Positions 1 through 7,470 are shown, numbered from the stretch's first letter. The stretch is DNA of 22,728 nucleotides from Actinomycetes bacterium (GCA_021777285.1 JAJYDR010000019.1:1-22728); one strand, 5' to 3'. Numbers and translations are program-made. The notes: generated from the sequence alone by a model not told the origin.

Positions 1-1083
1 ATTGCGCTCGAAGCAGGCCTCGACGATCTCGCGAAAGGCCGGGACCATGCCCGCGTGGTGGGCGGCCAGGCCACGGATCAGCCCCTCGAGGAAGTCGGCG
101 TACTCGAGGGCGCGCAGGTCGTCGTCTGTGAAGCTCGAGAGGCGAAACTCAGCGATTCGCTCGATCTCGGCGCGCTCGTCGCTCGTGGTAAAGCGTAGTC
201 CGTCACGACGGCACTGGGCGACGGCGTCGTCACAGGCCGCGCGCGAGAAGATGAAGACGATGGCGGGCAGTAGGTCGTTCGCCTCCAACGCGTTGAGCAG
301 CTCGCTTCGCCGCGGGGTCCGAAAGGGCGGCGGCGGCGCCGAGGAGCGCGGACCGCGCCACTTGGGCCCCGGGCGGAACTTGCGCGACGCCTTCATCAGG
401 TTGTCGATGCGCCGAGCCCCGTCGGCGAGGTGACCCTCGACGAGCAGGTCCTCGACTTCGGCGGTCGTCTGGCCCCGGCGTACGACGGCCACGTGATTGT
501 GCAGGGTGATCGGCCGTTCCTTCTCGATAATGACCTCGGTGTGACCGCGGACCTCGGTCAGCCACTCCCCAAGGAAGGTCGCGTTGCCGACGGTCGCCGA
601 GAGCGCGACGAACTGGATCGACGGCGGCGTGAGGATGAGCACCTCCTCCCAGACGCCACCGCGATAGGGGTCTTGGAGGTAGTGGACCTCATCGAGCACG
701 ACCAGTCCGAGTGAGCGCAGCTGGCCCGAATCGGTGAGCAGCATGTTGCGCAGCACCTCGGTGGTCATCACGACGATCTCGGCGCCGCGATTGATCGACG
801 TGTCGCCGGTGAGCAGGCCGACCCGATCGGCGCCGAAACGGTCGACGAGCTCGTGATACTTCTGATTCGAGAGGGCCTTCAGGGGTGTCGTGTAGAAGGC
901 CCGACGCGCCCCGTTGGTCGTGCGGGTGATCGCGTAGGTGGCGATGATCGTCTTACCTGAACCGGTCGGGGCGCTGACGAGGACGTTCACGCCCCGGTCG
1001 ACGGCGTCGAGCGCCGCGTGCTGGAAGTCGTCAAGGCCGAAGCCGAGCTCGTCGACGAAGGTGGCTCGCAGGTCGCGCTTCAC
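1..1083 (-). CDS. helY: Ski2/Mtr4-like superfamily II helicase, HelY type (partial, C-terminus beyond left edge)
   Basis: An ATP-dependent RNA or DNA helicase of the Ski2-like group. I translated 361 codons from a GTG start and the frame stays open to the window edge. Visible motifs are Walker A APTGSGKT (about residues 35-42), motif Ia TTPLKALSNQK, motif II DEVH with the following HYLQD, motif III SAT, and the Ski2-type block HHAGMVPAFREIVE near the edge. The GTG start overlaps the tatC stop as GTGA and has no Shine-Dalgarno, so translation is probably coupled to tatC. M. tuberculosis HelY is about 900 residues, so more than half of the protein lies outside the window. The neighbourhood tatA-tatC-helY matches the mycobacterial order, which supports the HelY name. 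The substrate is unknown; RNA turnover is an inference from the Ski2/Mtr4 kinship. Confidence 0.9.
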   Translation of the reverse strand, partial: MKRDLRATFVDELGFGLDDFQHAALDAVDRGVNVLVSAPTGSGKTIIATYAITRTTNGARRAFYTTPLKALSNQKYHELVDRFGADRVGLLTGDTSINRGAEIVVMTTEVLRNMLLTDSGQLRSLGLVVLDEVHYLQDPYRGGVWEEVLILTPPSIQFVALSATVGNATFLGEWLTEVRGHTEVIIEKERPITLHNHVAVVRRGQTTAEVEDLLVEGHLADGARRIDNLMKASRKFRPGPKWRGPRSSAPPPPFRTPRRSELLNALEANDLLPAIVFIFSRAACDDAVAQCRRDGLRFTTSDERAEIERIAEFRLSSFTDDDLRALEYADFLEGLIRGLAAHHAGMVPAFREIVEACFERN

Positions 1084-1808
1084 CGACGCAGCATCTTGCC
1101 GACCCCGATGGCGAGGAAGTAGAAGGCGGTGAGCGGCACCGCGAGGGCGAGCATCGACAGGGGGTCGCCGCTTGGGGTGAAGACCGCCGCCGCGATGGTG
1201 ATCGCGATGAGTGCGTAGCGCCACGAGTGCAGCAGCTGACGCGGCGTCACGATGCGCGCGAGCTCGAGTGCGACGAGCACCACGGGGAATTCGAAGGTCA
1301 CCCCAAAGATGAACATCATCATCACGAAGAGACTGAGGTACTGGTTTGGGTTGTAGTACGAGACCAGCGTGCTGCCGCCAATCGACTGGAGGAACTTGAT
1401 CGCGTGGCCGAAACTGAAGTAGGCGACGACCACGCCGGCGGCGAAGAAGGCGAAGGACGCCGAGACGAAGGGCACCGCGTATCGCCGCTCGGCGGCCTTC
1501 AGGCCCGGCGTGATGAATCGCCAGACGTGCCAAAAGACGATGGGCGAGGCGAACAGCAGTCCCCCGAAGAAGGCGATCTTGATGCGCAGGGTCAGTCCGT
1601 CGAGTGGGTTCGTCACGAGAAAGAGGCAATGGCCGGGCTCTGCGTGGCAGTAGGGCTGCTGGAGGATGCGCAGGATCGGCGAGTAGAGCATGAACGCCGC
1701 GATGCCGAGCACGATGATCGATGCCGACGAGATCAAGAAGCGCCGCCGGGCCTCGGCGAGGTGCTCGGCCAGGGTCATCCCGGACTCGGCCTTGCGGAAT
1801 TTCGACAC
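1080..1808 (-). CDS. tatC: Sec-independent (twin-arginine) protein translocase subunit TatC
   Basis: The polytopic membrane core of the Tat translocase, which recognises twin-arginine signal peptides and moves folded proteins across the cytoplasmic membrane. The protein has 242 residues with six hydrophobic segments (about 24-46, 75-97, 112-137, 158-182, 197-212, 215-236). Family signatures are MTLAEHLAEARRRF at 11-24 with the conserved Glu15, FGVTFEFPVV at 168-177, and FTPSGDPLS at 210-218. The GTG start at 1808 lies 6 nt after the tatA stop and lacks a clear Shine-Dalgarno. An ATG at residue 11 (position 1778) begins exactly at the family-conserved MTL and is a credible alternative start. 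The stop overlaps helY (GTGA). The gene sits in a tatA-tatC-helY unit downstream of lepB, which fits a shared export role. Confidence 0.96.
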   Translation of the reverse strand: MSKFRKAESGMTLAEHLAEARRRFLISSASIIVLGIAAFMLYSPILRILQQPYCHAEPGHCLFLVTNPLDGLTLRIKIAFFGGLLFASPIVFWHVWRFITPGLKAAERRYAVPFVSASFAFFAAGVVVAYFSFGHAIKFLQSIGGSTLVSYYNPNQYLSLFVMMMFIFGVTFEFPVVLVALELARIVTPRQLLHSWRYALIAITIAAAVFTPSGDPLSMLALAVPLTAFYFLAIGVGKMLRR

Positions 1809-1814
1809 GTCAGA

Positions 1815-2243
1815 TCAGTTCAGCGATGGATCGATAGGAGACGAGTCATCGGGGGTCGGCGCCGGCCGGGGCGACACGGGAGTCGTCAACGGGCTCGGCG
1901 GGGACGTTCGAGTCTCTTTGGGTTGTGGTGGGCCGGCTACCGGCTCGGTGACATCGGTCGGTGTCACGTCGGCGGCGGTGGTCATGCTATCTCGCAGGTC
2001 CGCGCGGTTGGCGAGCTCGTTGAGCAGGTTGACGGGGCTGCGAACCACCCGGGCGATGTCACCCGCGCTCGGCAAGTCCGGGATCACCTCGCGGACCTCC
2101 TCTTCGACGCGCTCCTGGATCCGCTTGATCGCACGCCAACTGGCGCCGAGCTTGTGCGCGACCTCGGGCAACTTGTCAGGACCCAACAACAAGAGGACCA
2201 CGGCAACGATGACCATGATCTTGATCGGGCTCAGGCTGAACAC
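1815..2243 (-). CDS. tatA: Twin-arginine translocase TatA/TatB-family protein
   Basis: A membrane-anchored partner of TatC that forms the pore or the receptor of the Tat translocase. The likely product has 142 residues: a short N-terminus FSLSPIKI, one transmembrane helix (about 9-20), the hinge GPDKLPEVAHKLG, an amphipathic helix (about 34-56), and a long Pro/Thr/Ser-rich tail. I chose the GTG at 2243 because the family begins just before the transmembrane helix and because a TACAAT -10 box ends six bases upstream. The open frame itself extends further upstream to 2357 but into the lepB coding region. The LGPDKLP hinge and the long tail resemble TatB more than TatA, while the mycobacterial gene in this position is called tatA; the assignment between the two is unsettled. 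Only one such gene is visible in the window. Confidence 0.88.
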   Translation of the reverse strand: MFSLSPIKIMVIVAVVLLLLGPDKLPEVAHKLGASWRAIKRIQERVEEEVREVIPDLPSAGDIARVVRSPVNLLNELANRADLRDSMTTAADVTPTDVTEPVAGPPQPKETRTSPPSPLTTPVSPRPAPTPDDSSPIDPSLN

Positions 2244-2255
2244 TCCCCCATTGTA
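2244..2255 (-). promoter_or_regulatory. Predicted leaderless promoter of tatA (-10 TACAAT)
   Basis: On the minus strand TACAAT (2255-2250) is followed by GGGGGA and then the GTG start. With the usual distance from -10 to the transcription start, the mRNA would begin on the start codon itself. The -10 box also lies in the loop of a perfect inverted repeat CCCCC/GGGGG (2245-2249 with 2256-2260). I see no convincing -35 hexamer. Confidence 0.55.
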
Positions 2256-2275
2256 GGGGGGCGTGCGGGACGCTT

Positions 2276-2899
2276 TTAGACCGGCCCGATCCGTGAGAGG
2301 GGCCAGATACGGACGAAGACCTTGCCGATGATGGCGCTCGCCGGCAGCGGCCCCCACGATCGGCTGTCACAGGAGTCGGCGTGGTTGTCGCCCATCATGA
2401 AGTACGAGTGCGCGGGCACGGTCACGTTGCCGATCGGCGAACCCAGCGGCTCAGTGTGGGGCCAGTTCTCGTGCAACGGCTTGCCGTTGACATAGATCGT
2501 GTTGCCCTTGGACGTGAGGTGGTCACCGGGCAGGCCGATCACCCGCTTGACGTAGATGGGCAGGTTATCCTGACACGCGACGTGGGCCGCTTTGGGGGCG
2601 CGGAAGACCACGACGTCGCCGCGGTTGATCGTGCCCCAGGTCACGCTGAGCTTGGAGACGAGAACGTGATCACCGATCATGAGCGTCGGTTCCATGGACG
2701 CCGAGGGGATCCAGTACGTCTGGACGACGTAGGCGCGCAGCAGTAACGACACCCCCGCTGCCACGATGAGGATGATCACCCATTCCAACAGGGATTGACG
2801 CCGGCGGCGGGGTTTGCCCACCGCCTTCACGATGGTCTCGATGGGGTCCCCGGCATCGGGCACGTCAGAGGCCGAGGGTTCGACGGGATCGTTTGGCAC
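2276..2899 (-). CDS. lepB: Type I signal peptidase
   Basis: A membrane-bound serine protease that removes signal peptides from exported preproteins at the outer face of the cytoplasmic membrane. It has 207 residues: a charged cytoplasmic N-terminus with the Arg cluster RRRR at 31-34, one transmembrane helix (about 38-56), then the catalytic domain. The nucleophile is Ser68 in PSASMEPTL and the general base Lys118 in YVKRVIGLPGD; the late box GDNHADSCDSRSWG is also intact. The GTG start is supported by a TAGCCT -10 box six bases upstream. The gene sits between pafA and tatA, the place where pafB and pafC lie in M. tuberculosis. Together with tatA and tatC it makes an export cluster, since many Tat substrates are processed by signal peptidase I. 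Confidence 0.96.
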   Translation of the reverse strand: MPNDPVEPSASDVPDAGDPIETIVKAVGKPRRRRQSLLEWVIILIVAAGVSLLLRAYVVQTYWIPSASMEPTLMIGDHVLVSKLSVTWGTINRGDVVVFRAPKAAHVACQDNLPIYVKRVIGLPGDHLTSKGNTIYVNGKPLHENWPHTEPLGSPIGNVTVPAHSYFMMGDNHADSCDSRSWGPLPASAIIGKVFVRIWPLSRIGPV

Positions 2900-2911
2900 G
2901 TCGTAAGGCTA
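2900..2911 (-). promoter_or_regulatory. Predicted leaderless promoter of lepB (-10 TAGCCT)
   Basis: TAGCCT (2911-2906 on the minus strand) is separated by the six bases TACGAC from the GTG start. There is no Shine-Dalgarno. It lies in the 24-nt gap after the pafA stop and would let the export genes be transcribed apart from the proteasome genes. No clear -35 element is visible. Confidence 0.55.
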
Positions 2912-2923
2912 GTCGGCCACCCT

Positions 2924-4297
2924 CTAGGCGTCTCGTCGCTCCATCGACGTAAGCAGCCGTTGGAATCGCTCGTCGGTGCTCTTGAAGGGATCCTTCAAGA
3001 GGATGGTGCGCTGCATCTCATCGTTGAGCTTGAGGTGTACCCAGTCGACGGTGTAGTCACGTCGCCACTCCTTGGCCGCGCGGATGAAGGCGCCGCGCAT
3101 GCGTGCGCGCGTCGTCGACGGCGCTTCGGTGGCGGCTCGGGCGATGTCGTCGTCGCTCACCACGCGCCGGAAGTGTCCCCGCTGCTGGCGGCGGTAGTAG
3201 AGGCCGCGTTCGACGCTGGTGTCGTGGTACAGCAGGTCGATGAGGGCGATTTTTGGGTCGCTCAGGGCGAGGCCGCGGCGCTCGCGCTCGCGCTCGATGA
3301 TCTGCAGCTTGGCGATCCAGTCGACGCGATCGGCGAGGGACATCGGGTCGGCGCGGTAGTCGTCGATCATCTGACGCCAGAGGCGCACTGCGAGGACCTG
3401 GTCGGCCGGCAGGTCACGGCTCGACGCGAACTGTTCGGCGCGCTCGCACAGGTCGTCTTGGATCTCGATCGCGGTCATGTCGCGTCCCGACACGAGCTTG
3501 ATTGGCTCCTTACTCCACAGGTCATAGGAGATGTCGCGCAGTGCGTTGATCGGCGAGGCGAGGTTGTAGTCGCGTAGCACAGTCGTGCGGTCCTCGATCA
3601 TCGCGAGCACGACCGACGCGGTGCCCACCTTCACGAAGGTCGCGAACTCGCTCATGTTGGAGTCGCCGACGATGACGTGCAGTCGGCGATATCGCTCGGG
3701 GTCGGCGTGGGGTTCGTCACGGGTGTTGATGATGGGTCGGCTGCGCGTGGTGGCCGACGAGATCGACTCCCAGATGTGCTCGGCGCGCTGACTCATGGAG
3801 TACGTCGTGCCCCTCGGTGTCGTGACGACCTTACCCGCCCCGGCGAAGATCTGCCTACTGATCAGGAACGGGATGAAGACCTGCTCGAGGCGCGTCAAGT
3901 CATCGAAGCGCTCGATGCAGTAGTTCTCGTGGCACCCGTAGGAATTACCTGAAGAGTCGGTGTTGTTCTTGAAGAGGAAAATGTCGCCGCGGATTCCCTC
4001 GTTGGTCAGCTGCTCTTGGGCGTAGGAGACGAGTTCGCGCAGGATCGCCTCGCCCGCCTTATCCTGGGCGACCAGGTCACTGAGTGTGTCGCACTCCGCG
4101 GTCGCGTACTCGGGGTGGCTCCCCACATCGAGATAGAGGCGGCTACCGTTTTCCAGGAACACGTTGCTCGAGCGCCCCCACGCGACGACCTTGCGAAAGA
4201 GGAAGCGGGAGACCTCGTCGGGGCTGAGTCGTCGTTGACCGCGCAGCGAGAACGTAACCCCGTACTCTGTTTCGACGCCGAAGATCCGCCGCAGCAT
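2924..4297 (-). CDS. pafA: Pup--protein ligase PafA
   Basis: This enzyme uses ATP to join the C-terminal glutamate side chain of Pup to lysines of target proteins, marking them for the proteasome. It has 457 residues and a carboxylate-amine-ligase (glutamine synthetase-like) fold. Visible signatures are GVETEYGVT at the N-terminus (the family's Glu/Mg site), LYLDVGSHPEYATAE with the proposed catalytic Asp57, KNNTDSSGNSYGCHENY, RPIINTRDEPHAD and RRLHVIVGDSNMSE. The C-terminal part with TVDWVHLKLND and DPFKS matches mycobacterial PafA closely and separates it from Dop. The ATG lies 4 nt after the prcA stop. A paralogue, Dop, lies upstream at 5979-7466. No pafB or pafC follows. Confidence 0.98.
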   Translation of the reverse strand: MLRRIFGVETEYGVTFSLRGQRRLSPDEVSRFLFRKVVAWGRSSNVFLENGSRLYLDVGSHPEYATAECDTLSDLVAQDKAGEAILRELVSYAQEQLTNEGIRGDIFLFKNNTDSSGNSYGCHENYCIERFDDLTRLEQVFIPFLISRQIFAGAGKVVTTPRGTTYSMSQRAEHIWESISSATTRSRPIINTRDEPHADPERYRRLHVIVGDSNMSEFATFVKVGTASVVLAMIEDRTTVLRDYNLASPINALRDISYDLWSKEPIKLVSGRDMTAIEIQDDLCERAEQFASSRDLPADQVLAVRLWRQMIDDYRADPMSLADRVDWIAKLQIIERERERRGLALSDPKIALIDLLYHDTSVERGLYYRRQQRGHFRRVVSDDDIARAATEAPSTTRARMRGAFIRAAKEWRRDYTVDWVHLKLNDEMQRTILLKDPFKSTDERFQRLLTSMERRDA

Positions 4298-4301
4298 CAG
4301 C

Positions 4302-4982
4302 TCACGTCCCGAGCAGCGCCGCGACTCGTTCGTCGGTCATTCTGGAGAAAGTTCGTCGGCCTCCGTTGTCCTGTAGCACGCAGACTTCGAGGTCGGCCAC
4401 GTCGATGGCGCGATCGGCCCCGGCGAGGGCGGCCACCGCGTTGCGCAGCGTCACGTCGAGCGGCTCGAGATCCGTCTCAGAGGCGCTGAAGCGCCCCTTG
4501 ATCGTCTCGGCGTCCCCGCCCAGGACCGCGAATCGAGGCTCGTCGGAGATCGTCCCCTCATAGGCGATGCGAAAGAGCTTCGTCGGGCGGATCGCCGTGC
4601 CCAGTTGGGCGACGAGGACTTCGACCTCGAGGGGCTTTTGGCCCTCGGTGAACATGTCCCCGATGTGCTGGGCGTAGTAGTTCGCGAGCGCGCGCGCGTC
4701 GACGTCCTCACGCGAATACGTGAAGCCGGTGCCGTCGGCCCAGCGGATGCCCGCCTCGCGCAGTCGGTCGAACTCGTTGTACTTCCCCACACCCGCGAAG
4801 GCGATCCGGTCGTAGATCTCCGAGATCTTGTTGAGCGAGGCCGACGGGTTCTCGGCGACCATCAGCACGCCGACGTCGTAGATCGCCGCGACGATCGAGC
4901 GACCCCGGGCGATGCCCTTCTGGGCGAACTCCGCTCGGTCCTTGATGAGCTGTTCGGGCGAGACGTAGAAGTAGTTGCTCAT
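4302..4982 (-). CDS. prcA: Proteasome alpha subunit
   Basis: The alpha subunit forms the outer, gated rings of the 20S proteasome and docks the ATPase. It has 226 residues. The N-terminus YVSPEQLIKDRAEFAQKGIA is the alpha-type gate and H0 helix, followed by the proteasome core with VAENPS, LNKISEIYDRIAFAG and KYNEFDRLR. As expected for an alpha subunit there is no N-terminal catalytic Thr. The protein stops at ALLGT and lacks the longer acidic tail of the mycobacterial homologue. The ATG overlaps the prcB stop as ATGA, with a G-run (GGGGGG) nine bases upstream as a possible weak ribosome-binding site, so the two subunits should be made in balanced amounts. Confidence 0.98.
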   Translation of the reverse strand: MSNYFYVSPEQLIKDRAEFAQKGIARGRSIVAAIYDVGVLMVAENPSASLNKISEIYDRIAFAGVGKYNEFDRLREAGIRWADGTGFTYSREDVDARALANYYAQHIGDMFTEGQKPLEVEVLVAQLGTAIRPTKLFRIAYEGTISDEPRFAVLGGDAETIKGRFSASETDLEPLDVTLRNAVAALAGADRAIDVADLEVCVLQDNGGRRTFSRMTDERVAALLGT

Positions 4983-5773
4983 CGCAGCGAACCCCCCGCG
5001 ATGCCCTGGCTCTGGGTGCGACGCTCGTTGATGGCGACGAATCGCGCCTCGACCTCTTCAGCGGGAAGCTCGGTGAACCCGCTCTCGTCGAGCGTGATGA
5101 TCATCGGGAAGAGGTTTCGAACGAAATCGGGGCCTCCCGTGCTCGGATCGTTGTCCCCCGCCTCGTAGATGGCGAGCGCGCCGAGTTCGAGGGCAGATTC
5201 GCGGTCCAGGTCGGCGCGGAATCCCAAGCGCAGCGCGCTTTCGGCGAAGGGCGAACCTGAGCCGATCGTCGCGAAGTCACGCCGCTCGTAGCAGCCGCCG
5301 GCCCCGTCGTATTCGAAGATCCGTCCGTCGCGGTGACTGGGGTCCCAGCCGGCGAGCAGCGGGATCACCATGAGCGGGCTACCGAGGTTGTTGCGCTGGA
5401 TGATCGGCGAGAGGTAGTTGGCCTTGCCTTCGAGGCTGAGCGACGTGTCAGTCATCTTCTCGTAGTGCTCAAAGGAGAGCTGGGCCATGCGGATGAATTC
5501 CATCCCGCGCGCGGCGCTCCCCGAGATCGCGAGGGCCGTGAAGCGGTCCGCCGCCTCGATCTTTCGCACGTCGCGACTCGCGATGTAGTTGCTCGTGGCT
5601 TGACGGTCGCCCACCATGACGACGCCGCCGGAGTAGCGAACGGCGATCACCGTGGTGGCGTGGCGCCCCTCGACGCCAGAACCCGACGGGTTCTCTACTA
5701 GTCCGGCACGTAGGGCGAAGTGGAGGAACGAAGGACCGGGATCGTCACTCGCGCTGAAGAGGGGCAGCCCCAT
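4979..5773 (-). CDS. prcB: Proteasome beta subunit (catalytic, with propeptide)
   Basis: The beta subunit carries the protease activity of the 20S core. The precursor has 264 residues. Cleavage before Thr40 in RHA|TTVIAV would release a 39-residue propeptide and expose the Thr nucleophile; Asp56 in VGDRQAT and Lys71 in SRDVRKI correspond to the family's mature Asp17 and Lys33-type residues. The block GSGSPFAESALR is also typical. The ATG follows the pup stop directly (TAGATG) and a strong Shine-Dalgarno GGGAGG lies 7 nt upstream inside pup. The propeptide is shorter than I recall for M. tuberculosis. The 3' end overlaps prcA by 4 nt. Confidence 0.98.
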   Translation of the reverse strand: MGLPLFSASDDPGPSFLHFALRAGLVENPSGSGVEGRHATTVIAVRYSGGVVMVGDRQATSNYIASRDVRKIEAADRFTALAISGSAARGMEFIRMAQLSFEHYEKMTDTSLSLEGKANYLSPIIQRNNLGSPLMVIPLLAGWDPSHRDGRIFEYDGAGGCYERRDFATIGSGSPFAESALRLGFRADLDRESALELGALAIYEAGDNDPSTGGPDFVRNLFPMIITLDESGFTELPAEEVEARFVAINERRTQSQGIAGGSLR

Positions 5774-5968
5774 CTACTCGCCTCCCTTTTGGACATAGTT
5801 GCGCACGAATTCCTCGGCGTTCTCCTCGAGGACTTCGTCGATCTCGTCGAGCAAGTCGTCCAAATCAGCCTTCAGCTGCTCGCCTTTGGACGTGTCGACG
5901 TTGACCTCGGGCGCCGACTCCGTCGGGCGTGTCACTCGTTGCTTCTGTATCCGTTCTTGTTCAACCAT
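5774..5968 (-). CDS. pup: Prokaryotic ubiquitin-like protein Pup
   Basis: A small, mostly disordered tag that PafA attaches to lysines of proteins to be degraded. It has 64 residues: a charged flexible N-terminal half and a C-terminal helical region (LKADLDDLLDEIDEVLEENA) that binds the coiled coil of the ATPase. The protein ends in Gly-Gly-Glu, so no deamidation by Dop is needed before ligation; in species with a Gln end, such as M. tuberculosis, Dop first makes the Glu. The ATG lies 10 nt after the dop stop with AAGGA close upstream. The stop codon abuts the prcB start, and the Gly-Gly codons form the prcB ribosome-binding site. Confidence 0.97.
   Translation of the reverse strand: MVEQERIQKQRVTRPTESAPEVNVDTSKGEQLKADLDDLLDEIDEVLEENAEEFVRNYVQKGGE
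5781..5786 (-). promoter_or_regulatory. Ribosome-binding site of prcB inside pup
   Basis: GGGAGG reads 5786 to 5781 on the minus strand and stands 7 nt before the prcB ATG. It overlaps the pup codons AAG-GGA-GGC, which encode Lys and the conserved Gly-Gly. Confidence 0.8.
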
Positions 5969-5978
5969 GTCCTTAGTT

Positions 5979-7466
5979 CTACCCGCCCAAAGCGGACAAC
6001 AGGTCTATGGCCGTCGAATTCGTTTCAAAGAGGTGGGCCGTCAATGCGGCGGTGCCGCGCAGGGGGTCGGGCATGGGTACGCGCTGCAGGGGCCCGTCGC
6101 CGAGGTCAAAGACCACCGAGTCCCAATTCGCGGCGGCGATGGCCTCGGGGAAGCGTTTGACGCACTGGCCCCGAAAGTACGCCCGGGTGGAACCCGGCGG
6201 CTCATCGACCGCATCGTCGATGGAGTCCTCGTCGAAGAGCCGCCTCAGTCCGACGCGCGCCGCCAACGACCGACCGGGACGGAGGTCGTGGTACTGCAGG
6301 TCGATCGCGCGTAGACGCGCGTCATCCTCGGCAAGTTCGTAGCGATCGCGGTAGCCCTCGACGATGCGCTGTTTGGCCACCCAGTCGACCCGATCAGCGA
6401 CGGTAGCGGGGTCGTCGCGCACGCCGTCGAGCATCTCGCGCCACTGATCCATGATGAAGCGGACCTCGTCGTGATCGGCCACGGCGTCCCCGCCGTGATC
6501 GGCGACGTAGCGATCGGCCAGGGCCCAGAGCTCATCCTGGAAGTCCCAGGCGGTACGCGACCGCTCGTCGACGCAGTCGACCGCAGTCTGCAGCGTGGGG
6601 TCCGCGGCGAAGGCGCGTACCGCTCGAACCGGGTCGCGTGGTGCGGCCGGAAACCCATGCAGCCCCTGGTCCTCGAGGGCGGCGAGCAACAACGCCGTCG
6701 CCCCGAGCTTCACGGCGGTCGCGTACTGGCTAAGGTTGGCGTCGCCGATGATCACGTGGAGGCGCCGGAAGCGCTCGGCGTCACCGTGGGTCTCGTCTCG
6801 GGTGTTGATGATGGGACGTTTCAGTGTCGTCTCGAGGCCCACAACCTCCTCGAAGAACTCGGCGCGTTGGCTCACCTGGAAGGCCGGGCGGGTACCTCGG
6901 GGCCGATCGGTCTCGACGCCCACCTTGCCGGCGCCGATGATGATCTGACGCGAGACGAAGTGCGGCACGAGGGCCCGCACGAGGTCACCGAACTCGACCG
7001 ATCGCGCCACGAGGTAGTTCTCGTGGCAACCGTAGGAGTTGCCCTTGCCGTCGGAATTGTTCTTGTAGATGGTGATCGCCTGGGCGGGGTCGAGCGACTC
7101 GTTGGCGAAGCGTTGGGCCCGTCGCAGCACCTCCTCGCCGGCGACGTCAAAGCGCACGGCCTCGAGTGGCGAACGGCACTCGGGCGAGGAGTACTCGGGG
7201 TGCGCGTGGTCCACGTAGAGCCGGGCGCCGTTGGCGAGCACGGTATTGGCGAGCTGGGTCTCGACGATCGGGGCGAAGGCCGTCAGTCCCGCCAGGCCCC
7301 GGGCGTCTACCCCTGGCGTCTCGCCTTCGAAGTCCCAGTTGATGTGGGTCATCCCCCGCTGGGCGTAGGCGTTGACGATGACGCTGGAGGCCGTGATCGG
7401 GTCCTGGTCGGGTCCCCCGGCGATACCGAACTCGGTCTCAATCCCGATGACTTTGGCGATGGCCAC
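5979..7466 (-). CDS. dop: Pup deamidase/depupylase Dop
   Basis: Dop removes Pup from tagged proteins and, where Pup ends in Gln, converts it to Glu. It has 495 residues and is a paralogue of PafA. Signatures are GIETEFG near the N-terminus, a Dop-loop-like insert (about 41-60, with WDFEGETPGVDARG) that PafA lacks, LYVDHAHPEYSSPE with Asp86 as the probable catalytic residue, KNNSDGKGNSYGCHENY and RPIINTRDETHGD. The insert and the HAHPEYS variant set it apart from the ligase. The GTG start is 4 nt after the arc stop and has no Shine-Dalgarno. Because the Pup here already ends in Glu, the relevant activity should be depupylation and Pup recycling. Confidence 0.96.
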   Translation of the reverse strand: MAIAKVIGIETEFGIAGGPDQDPITASSVIVNAYAQRGMTHINWDFEGETPGVDARGLAGLTAFAPIVETQLANTVLANGARLYVDHAHPEYSSPECRSPLEAVRFDVAGEEVLRRAQRFANESLDPAQAITIYKNNSDGKGNSYGCHENYLVARSVEFGDLVRALVPHFVSRQIIIGAGKVGVETDRPRGTRPAFQVSQRAEFFEEVVGLETTLKRPIINTRDETHGDAERFRRLHVIIGDANLSQYATAVKLGATALLLAALEDQGLHGFPAAPRDPVRAVRAFAADPTLQTAVDCVDERSRTAWDFQDELWALADRYVADHGGDAVADHDEVRFIMDQWREMLDGVRDDPATVADRVDWVAKQRIVEGYRDRYELAEDDARLRAIDLQYHDLRPGRSLAARVGLRRLFDEDSIDDAVDEPPGSTRAYFRGQCVKRFPEAIAAANWDSVVFDLGDGPLQRVPMPDPLRGTAALTAHLFETNSTAIDLLSALGG

Positions 7467-7470
7467 CGGT

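Noticed and set aside
1227..2279. A long open frame on the plus strand opposite tatC and tatA.
   Set aside because: It is a high-GC shadow: its product is rich in Arg, Glu, His and Gly with no family likeness, while the opposite strand carries well-supported genes with intact motifs.
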